A stretch of DNA of 64,000 nt from Siphonodentalium dalli. Lineage: Eukaryota; Mollusca; Scaphopoda; Gadilida; Siphonodentaliidae. Location of the stretch: assembly GCA_032622095.1 (NCBI GenBank), contig CP136068.1:149555365-149619364 (forward strand). The letters are read 5' to 3'. The notes beneath the pieces were generated by a model. The model ran no database searches, had not been told where the DNA came from, and saw nothing but the letters and a program-made list of their open reading frames with translations. The position numbers and the translations under genes were made by a program. This document shows positions 56,891 to 64,000 of the stretch, piece by piece; position 1 is the stretch's first letter, and every line of letters starts with the position of its first letter.

Positions 56891-57207
56891 TTCAAAGACA
56901 AATTGTCATGAGTATACTGAGGAATTGAGGAAACAGTGGTAACATTGTTAATTATGGACTAGCTACCAGTCGGATTATTTATTTACCGATGTAATTAAAG
57001 TTTTACAGCCAGCATGTGCTGGAAATTTGATCCGACAGCCTGAGGCTAAAGCCCATTCGACATTTCTTTTTTTTTCTTTTATCGAATGGCCTGCTTGTGT
57101 ATCAATATAACATTAATAATGATTCTGAAAAATTAACATCTTCACATATTTCGGACAAATGAATGCACAATGTTAATATGAGACTGTTGATGTTTATAGG
57201 AAGTAAC

Positions 57208-59216
57208 TTACTGTGCACCACTCATAAGGATCAGTCGAAGTGCGCCAATTATCATGTTGTCACCGAATTTAGGTCCGGTGTCAGAATACTGTCGGTTATA
57301 TGAGTTATATACAGAACCCTGATTATTGTAATGGTCCTTATTGTCTTGGCGCTGTCTTTGTGAATTATTCCCGGGGTAATGTTGGTTAGAACGGTCCATG
57401 CTGTCCTGGTGCAGCCTATGTGAATAATTCCTGCGGTATTGCTGATTGTAGCTAGGGCGTTGTTGGTCCCTGTTTCTGTGGTAGTGACCATGTTTTCGCT
57501 GTTGTTGATGCTGCTGGGGATCACGGTGGGTGGAGTATGTTGGTTTGATCGGGAATTATTGCTACTCGGTAGAAATGACATAGCGGATATTAAATTTCCA
57601 GACAATCTTGCTGAACCTCGGGAGGCAGTTATGTGTCTCCCGTCCCTCTGGAAAAACTCTCGCCTGATTGTGCCTGTCTGAGAGGCAAAGTTGGAATTAT
57701 CACTTATCCTAACATTGAGGAATTTCGATGCAAGCTCCTTTGCAATCATAGAATTGAACTTGGCAGATCGTGTACCCAGGTTTGGGTCTGACGGATCATC
57801 ACTAGGTGTCACATTTGATACGATAACGGTGTTAAACTTCTTACTAGCGTCACTGACACACGATACGAAGTCATTTACGTGTGCCTTGATGTCATCGTCC
57901 GTTTGGCAGACATCCTTCTTCATGTTGTTGATTCCTACGTGGGTAATAAGTATTTCACCGTGTTCCTGATCTGATATTTGGCGACGTAATGAATCAATTG
58001 TGTACGTAAACTTTGACGTAACGTTACCCACACGATATCTCCGGAATAAATGTGTTGTGTCTATGTATTTACATATAGAGTCATGTAGCAAAACCACATT
58101 CGGTTTGTATAGTGATGGCTGTTTCGGCTTATTTTGACTATCCTCCACAGGGGTCTCGGGCACTTTTGATGTGTCCATATTAAATGGCATGTCACTATCC
58201 GACGAGATACCCGGATAACTCGCGACGAAGGGTGATGTGACAGGTGTAAGGCTCTGGGTGATAAACTGTATTTACGGGTTGTCGACACGATGAACATCTG
58301 GGTGGTTCTGTTGGAGGCTATCCGTTAACTCGTCATGTCGGTGAGTTGAGAGAGTATTCACCTCCGCCTCGTGCTGTCGTTTTATTTGTTCAAGTTCGGC
58401 CCTCAGGCGGTTGATTTCATCTTTACATGTACCGCTACAACCGTTTTCTCTCATGGGGAGACGTTCCATTCGTGAGTTGGTCTCGTGTGCTACATCTTTA
58501 ATGTCCACGACGGCCTTTTCAATGACAGAAAGTCGGGAGTCAACGGCGTCAAGCTTTGATATTATATCACTGATTTGCCCTGTTGTTGTGCTCAAACTTT
58601 TCGCGCGTCGGGGTTTATCTTCAGTTGAAGCTACCTGTGTAGCGTCCGATTGTTCCTCGTCTATATTGGTGATGGCGCTGGGGTTGTATGGGACCTGCTC
58701 ATCAACCATCGCTTTCAGCAGCATAAACTCTTCGTCACACCATTGGCGATGGTAGTTGCCTTGGATTGTCACTGATTGGGTTGTTTGATAAATGTTAACT
58801 GTGAATAAATTTATTTCGTTGTCCGCATGAACAACCCGATATATTTGAAAGGAGACGAGTTTAACTTTTGCTAGTTTAACGTCTTCCTGTTTGTTGCTAA
58901 GTTCCTCCGATCGTCTGCACTTGTAACCTGGTGTTACTGACAATTGACACATGTATCTGGTGTGTATTGTAGCGATCCATGCTCCAGTCCGCCCAGGAGT
59001 GTTGAATATCCGGAATGAGCTCATCTTCGCCGCAGGCTTATACACCGTGACGTCGATATCTTCGAATTTAGCTTCTCGCATATTCCCTGTTGGCTTCCGC
59101 GGTGTGTCGTCTTTGATGTCCAGAGTTTGCGTGAATTCTTTCGATAAGGTGTTGAGGCCGCCAGCTGGGATCCCCTGGGGGAATAGATAGCCAACTCTCT
59201 TTGTCTGGTTATCCAT
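57208..59216 (-). pseudogene. LINE ORF1 with coiled coil and SGNH-hydrolase-like domain
   Basis: The likely start is MDNQTKRVGYLFPQG (ATG at 59214-59216), not the upstream MEELIWIF of the longer frame. The N-terminal half has no named domain. A heptad-rich stretch follows, from ISDIISKLDAVDSRLSVIEK to CKDEINRLRAELEQIKRQHE. After a frameshift near 58270 comes a domain with VVLLHDSICKYID (Ser block), ILITHVGINNMKKDV (Gly/Asn block) and FFQRDGRHITASRGSARL (Asp-x-x-His block), the layout of SGNH esterases found in ORF1 of some LINEs. The C-terminal part is Gln/Asn/Arg/His-rich, read after another shift near 57500, and ends at GALRLILMSGAQ. It would bind LINE RNA; the role of the esterase domain is not settled. 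Confidence 0.8.
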
Positions 59217-59433
59217 TTTCGCTGCCTCGAAATCTGGTAACATAACCAAAAATATCCAAATTAACTCCTCCAAGAACTTAGATTCTGGAATCCCGAAGTG
59301 GAGAGTGGTCTCCGGTCGGAACGATTAGTAAGATCCCATTGAGTCCTCAATTCCTCAAGTAGAACTGTTTAAAAATCCATTTGAATTGGAGCTAAAGAAT
59401 TTGCGTCTGAAGTTGTATCACGTGATATGTATG
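59217..59433 (-). other. LINE 5' leader and inversion junction
   Basis: About 200 bp of non-coding DNA before ORF1 up to the junction with the plus-oriented 3' part. The common text of the two parts begins ttcgataatcaactg at 59434. Confidence 0.6.
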
Positions 59434-60784
59434 TTCGATAATCAACTGTTTAATGTACGCTGATGACATTGTCCTACTATCGAGTAGTGAAAGTGGCTTA
59501 CAAAATTCATTAGACGTCATCACATCATACTTTAACAAATGGCAATTAACTGTGAATATTAACAAATCAAAAATATTGGTGTTCAATAAACCCGGACAAA
59601 GCATTAAGCAACTGAAATTTAAAATAAACGACTCTGCATTGGACGTCGTAAATGAATACCGCTATCTGGGGGTAAATATAACGTCTGCGGGTAAATTCGA
59701 CCATAAACAGCTCACCAATAAAGGACGCAAGGCACTTTTTGCCCTAGAGCGCAAACTACCACTGAGCGAACTTGACATACCAACTTGTTGTAAACTGTTT
59801 ACAAGCACAATTGAGCCAATATCTCTCTATTGTTCTGAGGTTTGGGGACCGATGTGTCTTAATATAGGCAACTGTCGACCAGGAAGGGCTTTAGAGGATC
59901 TATATGATGACCGACCGTATGCTAAACTCAGTCTACATTTCAACAAAAGGCTGCTCGGGTTATCTAAATATAGCTCCAATATCGGGACACGTGGCGAACT
60001 TGGTATATTCCCCGCGGACATCTCGTTAATCATTCGAGCAATAAAACTTTGGTTCCATTTGCTTGAGTTAGATCACAGGGAAATAGCATCACAATGTTAT
60101 AAACATTCCGTCTCAACAAAGCAGTCGACTTGGGTTTCCAGTTTTTCATCCATTTTAGAGCATCTAGGCTTTGGGCCGGTATGGCAAGCTCAGGCGACTC
60201 TCAATAAAACGGCCATTTTACGCTCAATTAAAACACAATTGCAAGGCCGCTACATTAACTGGTGGCGTGCCCGATTGAGAAAAGACAAAAAACTCACATT
60301 CTATCGGAGGACGAAACATGATTTTCAAATGGAGACATATTTGCAGTTAAATATCAGTAGAACTAATATTTCAAAATTCACACAGTTACGCGTCAGCTCT
60401 CACAAATTATCGATTGAAACAGCCCGACATCGAAAACATATCACAAAGTCAAAAGATAAACAATCTGATACATCTACCAACGACCATCGTTGCTGTCCCA
60501 TCTGTCTTGACGCGACCGAGGACGAACATCATTTCCTCTTTATATGCCCAGCTTACGCCACTATCAGAACAAGTTTTTTCAACGACATCCGACAAATTTC
60601 GGGCATCAATTATTCAATTCTACCAACCGATGTAGCTTCTGACATTTTCGTGGGTACGTTCGACAGTGAGATAACCACAAGATTCATCACACTCATAACT
60701 AACCTTTTCCACGAAAGAGAGAGAGAGCAATACTTCGAGATTATTCCAATATTGTGCACCAGTCCACCATTTGATTACCGATAA
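59434..60784 (+). pseudogene. LINE ORF2, 3' part (RT C-terminal half and Cys/His cluster)
   Basis: 443 codons are open from MYADDIVLLSSSESGLQNSL to FDYR. After motif C it has the thumb-region blocks KWQLTVNINKSKILVFN and YRYLGVNITSAGKF. It ends with a Cys/His cluster CPICLDATEDEHHFLFIC typical of LINE ORF2 C-termini. The frame has no stop, so this segment is young. The apparent ATG is internal; the true start of ORF2 lies in the inverted half at 56890, so no complete protein can be made. Confidence 0.88.
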
Positions 60785-60933
60785 CCACAGTGACAGTTAT
60801 CTATTGTTATATTGTTATTTTTGTTCCTCATATTGTTATTTACTTGTACACTTGTCTTTTGTCATTATTTGTGTAAAGCGTTATGTACCATTGTGGTTTC
60901 TTATAACGATTAAATCTTATCTTATCTTATCTT
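60785..60933 (+). other. LINE 3' UTR and cttat tail
   Basis: Ends with taaat and about four cttat units, a short tandem tail instead of poly-A, as in several LINE groups. Confidence 0.75.
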
Positions 60934-61369
60934 ATCTAATCACCCACGTGTCAAGCAAGCCGATAGACACACCAGACAGGCGATCAAACTAAGCAACAGG
61001 TGTAAAGATTCTCTCACAATGCCCCATGGCCAAAACTTACCAAATAAACCTGTTTCTATTTTCGACTTAAAAATACCTCCCCAGTTTCGAACTTGCACAA
61101 CCTCGGGACACCAAATCGTCGAAACATAACAGACCCACCAAACACAATTAAAGCTAATCTCACAAACAAACCAAGTCCCAATCACCATCGTCCACAGGCA
61201 AAGCCTCAACAGGAAGCAATTCTTCCGGATCATGTTACCATTAACCCCGTGCTGCCATCGTCGAACCCCACACGACACACAATACCAGTACTTAGATATC
61301 CAAGCGACATGACGGACGACGCTCTAAGCCAAACTCCATGCTCAACTATCATTAAAATACATAAGTAGC
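60934..61369 (+). pseudogene. G1 gag-pol region before protease
   Basis: First bases are the second ATCTAAT. The G1 frame continues with PRVKQADRHTRQAIKL and MPHGQNLPNKPVSIFDLKI, then is broken by shifts. No domain is recognised. Confidence 0.5.
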
Positions 61370-61860
61370 GAATTCGCTCACTTTTAGATTCAGGCGCAAC
61401 CATCAGTTGTTTGAAATATGACATTTATAGATCCATACCGAGTCGGCCACCATTTTTGGAGCAACACACCTCACATTTCGAATCGGAAAACTAACTCTAA
61501 CACACAAATTTGTCGTCTGTGCCACCCTGTCACGCCCATGCATCTTAGGGCGATCATTTATGAAACAGTACAATTTAGACTTTACTTCGACTTAGAGAAA
61601 TTCCGAATTAATAATCAACTATACCCCATGTTAAGAGACGGTCATATCGCATCACTTATCCGATCAACGTAAAATATTTCATTATCACCCCACTCTTCTG
61701 CAATCATAACAGGCAAGCTAATATGACCGCATGACATGTTTAACACGCCCTTAATATGTGTAGGCAAGGGTAACATGTCCATTTTTGAACAGGAACCCAA
61801 TGTAAACGTGACGGACACGATTACAAACAGCAAATCCACAAATTTCAGTCATGATTGAAA
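61370..61860 (+). pseudogene. G1 aspartic protease
   Basis: LLDSGATISCLKYDIYRSIP gives the DSGA active site (61384-61407) and the hydrophobic stretch that follows. Frameshifts begin near 61450. The enzyme would mature the polyprotein. Confidence 0.65.
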
Positions 61861-62079
61861 ACCAGTCATCATCATTTATGAATAGCAGGAAAGGAAATAT
61901 AATTGGCCAAGCGTTTGGCCTTCCAGAACAACTGATATGCGGCACACCCAACTCATCTCTCCCTATCAACCACGGTATCAACACCATTGGTCACCAGCAA
62001 CAGTTTAACTCTCCCATGACCATGCAACAGGTTAACCTTCCCATGACCACCACCCAAACAGTTTCTATCGATGATATTG

Positions 62080-62280
62080 TTGCACCACAACATCTCAAAG
62101 AGCAAATATTTCAATTAGTATCGCAATACCCGGACGTTTTTACGAACGACATTAACAAGATAGGCTATTGCCCAAAAATTAAGATGAAAATTTACCTCAA
62201 ACCGAATATCATTTACCCCTCATCCACATGTTTAAAAAACAAGATCTAATTCACACCAAAATTCAAAAGTGTTGAACCCA
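62080..62280 (+). pseudogene. G1 RT N-terminus joined to RNase H C-terminus by deletion
   Basis: LKEQIFQLVSQYPDVFTNDI and IGYCPKIKMKIYLKP are the entry of a Ty3-type RT (pattern ydvF...G). Some 40 bases later ITYIKGTD resembles the last part of RNase H (pattern YIKGxxN). The polymerase core with YxDD and most of RNase H, about 1.2 kb in related elements, are gone. Confidence 0.7.
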
Positions 62281-62559
62281 AAAATCACTTATATCAAAGG
62301 CACTGACAAATCACAGCATTAACCCCGACACACACCCGTGCATAAAGTCGTGTACAGACAGCTACCCAAATCCGCCCACCAAACTACGCGTTAATGATGT
62401 TAATGTCCTTGAAATGAAAGAGATTCAAGAATTTTCAAAAACACAATCAAAAACTAAAACAGACAACGAATCCGCTATTGATCTCAATGACACCACAGTC
62501 ATTCCCCCTATTGACAACATTAGCGACGAGCAAAATACAGACCACACGATCAAAGAGAT

Positions 62560-63720
62560 TATCAAGCAAATGCAATCGGCAATATCCCTGAAAAATTAGC
62601 AAAGACCTTTGTTATTAAAAACGGTATCCTACACTATATATCAATATACAATGACATACCTAAATTAAAAATATACATAACGGACAAAATAGCACAAGAG
62701 GTCATATCACAATATCACAATCTAGGACACAGAGCGGTACAATCGCTGTATGCGACCATTCGAAAAAGATATTATTGTCCGCAGCTATTTGCAAAGATTG
62801 TAACTTACATAAATTAAGCGCTCTGGGCCATATGGGATAAAGCGCTATATAAAAACTATTTATTATTATTATAAATAATTGTCATATATGTAAACAAAGA
62901 AACGCATATAATCCTAAATTACCCCTGCAACCGCGAGAAGCCCCAACACGACCGGGCGAAATCATCGCCATTTACCTTATGGGACCTTTGTCCCCCAAAA
63001 CACAATCAGGAAATAGATATATCTTAACTATTATCGATCAATTTACATACGGCAGCATATGCTTTACCGAACAAGATGGTTGACACAATTCTAAAAAGAA
63101 TGAACTCACAGTATTTCACATTAATGGGCTATTCCAAAGTGATCATATCGGACAATGGAAATGAATTTGTTAACTCAACATTCACTGAATTATGTAAATA
63201 CTACCATATCGAACACCGAAAAACGTCATTCTACTGCCCGACGTCAAACGGGGTGGCGGAAAGAAATCATCACTCGTTATCATCAAATAATTTCTAAAAT
63301 CACCCAAGCAAATGTTGAAAATTGGGACCTATATTTGAACTACGCTTCACAAGCAATGAATTTCCATTGTAGCAGTGTACATAAACAGAGTCCATTCTTC
63401 CTAACATTCTTCGGGGAACCACCAATAAGCATAGTCCAGATTTTGACACACAGAGAGAAGTATTTGAGAGATGATTTTTAGCCACAACACTTCAAAATCA
63501 ACACATTATCTTGAAAACAAACACAAATTATCTCGAAACGGCAACTAGGAACCACAAAAGAAAACGGTGACAGTTCCATTCCAGCCTTTGAAATAGGCCA
63601 ACGGTTTATTACAAAATCCACCAATCCAATCACATATTAAGACATGACCTATCTGCAAAATTAACGAAATCACATGTAAAACATATCAAGTCGTCCCCGG
63701 TTAATTGGGCAACCCCTGAT
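62560..63720 (+). pseudogene. G1 integrase
   Basis: The zinc-binding part is HNLGH...(62720-62735) with CHICKQRN after the tail insertion. The core has IYLMGPLSP where the first catalytic Asp is expected in DLVGPL (Asp to Tyr), then ILTIIDQFT, IISDNGNEFVNS (second Asp) and TSNGVAERNHH (Glu). The C-terminal part, with frameshifts, reads WDLYLNYASQAMNFHCSS, KQSPFFLTFFGEPP and, near 63590, FEIGQRFITK, like the module after the core in this family. The enzyme would insert element DNA into chromosomes; this copy is inactive by its missing Asp and several frameshifts. Confidence 0.8.
62817..62876 (+). mobile_element. SINE/LINE 3' tail inserted in G1 integrase
   Basis: aagcgctctgggccatatgg, taaagcgctatataaa and a run of tta form the 3' end shared by many aquatic-animal SINEs and LINEs. 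Leaving it out, with one copy of the aatt at its ends, the integrase frame reads TYINCHICKQRN. Confidence 0.7.
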
Positions 63721-63811
63721 AAGCCACCCCATTTAAAAAATAAAAAACATAACCGATTTGCATTTCCACCGAGCGAAACCAGCACTAACTATGGAATCCT
63801 ATTAGGGCCAC

Positions 63812-64000
63812 TTGCTAATGGCGCTTTCGGCGCGATGCGCCGAAAGCGCCGAAAGCGACAAAAAGTGCGCCATTAGTAACGCGCCGAAAGCGCCGAAAGC
63901 GACAAAATATGCGCCGTTACGGCGCAATATTTGTCGCTTTCGGCGCATTTTTTGTCGCTTTCGGCGCTTTCGGTGCGCGCGCCGAAAGCGACAAAATGTG
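63812..64000. repeat. Cluster of gcgccgaaagcg palindromes
   Basis: Built from gcgccgaaagcgacaaaa and its reverse complement. GGCGCTTTCGGCGC and GCGCCGAAAGCGCC form a perfect 14-bp hairpin near 63815-63845, and several others follow. It runs off the window edge. Confidence 0.85.

Larger units (their letters stand above)
54514..60933. mobile_element. LINE with a twin-priming inversion
   Basis: From the left: the 5' part of the LINE lies inverted (minus strand, 54514 to about 59433: RT middle, endonuclease, ORF1, 5' leader). The 3' part follows in plus orientation (59434-60933: RT from YADD onward, Cys/His cluster, 3' tail of cttat repeats). About 115 bp around the YADD block are present in both parts, so the two cDNAs overlapped. 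This is the arrangement expected when a second primer starts inside the RNA during target-primed reverse transcription. The inverted part seems to reach the original 5' leader, so nearly the whole LINE is present. Confidence 0.9.
30724..63800 (+). mobile_element. Ty3/Gypsy-type LTR retrotransposon G1, split by later insertions
   Basis: One element on the plus strand: LTR (30724-31172), leader, gag (31886-32686, resuming 53341), zinc knuckle (about 54095-54160), protease (about 61384), start of RT (about 62090-62235), end of RNase H (about 62275), integrase (62560 to about 63720). The order protease-RT-RNase H-integrase is that of Ty3/Gypsy. Two large insertions, S2 (32687-53337) and a LINE (54514-60933), account for about 27 kb; excising either, with one copy of its target duplication, joins the reading frame. 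A short tail insertion lies in integrase. RT and most of RNase H are deleted. The 3' LTR lies outside the window or is lost. The right limit is approximate. Confidence 0.82.

Noticed and set aside
1-64000. tRNA or rRNA genes
   Set aside because: No cloverleaf or rRNA-like stretch was recognised by reading; a covariance-model scan could not be run.

Overview
This window is eukaryotic and most likely comes from a mollusc or a related lophotrochozoan. That placement is an inference from repeat style: short 'gggagataactcc' tracts, 'ggccataactcc ... gatcaaaccc' blocks, Helitron-like units with tgtctgtctg starts, and BEL plus Ty3-type LTR elements. No species marker was recognised. No operon, bacterial gene, rRNA or tRNA was seen. 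The only host gene with clear support is an immunoglobulin-superfamily membrane protein on the minus strand. Its visible exons are an Ig exon (23264-23563), an Ig exon (11713-11970) and a transmembrane exon (10477-10590), all bounded by phase-1 introns. Nearly everything else is mobile DNA, much of it nested.

Layout. 1-2030: anonymous DNA and a decayed LINE. 2640-8480: three copies of a ~250-bp repeat around a BEL/Pao LTR retrotransposon (3228-8221, minus strand) that has a 1344-bp tandem duplication of gag-protease and has lost its integrase. 8480-12560: introns and exons of the IgSF gene. 12593-21427: a foldback palindrome whose right arm is split by a 7.6-kb LTR element (G2, 13572-21159) with matching 432-bp LTRs, a 4-bp target duplication and almost no coding capacity. 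21430-24690: IgSF introns and exons and a ~119-bp tandem repeat. 24693-28887: a DNA element (S1) with ~1.2-kb inverted repeats and a satellite-like core.

30724 to the right edge: a Ty3/Gypsy element (G1) related to G2 through its LTR and leader, broken by later insertions. A 20.65-kb composite (S2, 32687-53337) sits in gag, flanked by AAT; removing it restores the gag frame. A LINE (54514-60933), split by a twin-priming inversion, sits further along the frame and is flanked by ATCTAAT. A short SINE/LINE tail sits in integrase. Inside S2 are tandem Helitron-like units, a 5.2-kb inverted-repeat element (TE3, 33769-38992, flanked by GTA), a 33-bp minisatellite, a perfect 54-bp hairpin and a GTTTAAAC-rich MITE.

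How it fits together. The nesting gives an order: G1 first; S2 into gag; Helitron-like units into the S2 core; TE3 into one of those units. The LINE and SINE tail landed in G1 separately. None of the retroelement copies looks fully active: each coding region carries frameshifts, stops, lost catalytic residues or deletions. The most unusual material is the pair S2/TE3, which share TAG-type termini and 3-bp target duplications, the perfect hairpin at 46214-46325, the interrupted antisense reading frame in G2, and the tandem Helitron-like units that carry arrays of transcription-factor-like motifs.
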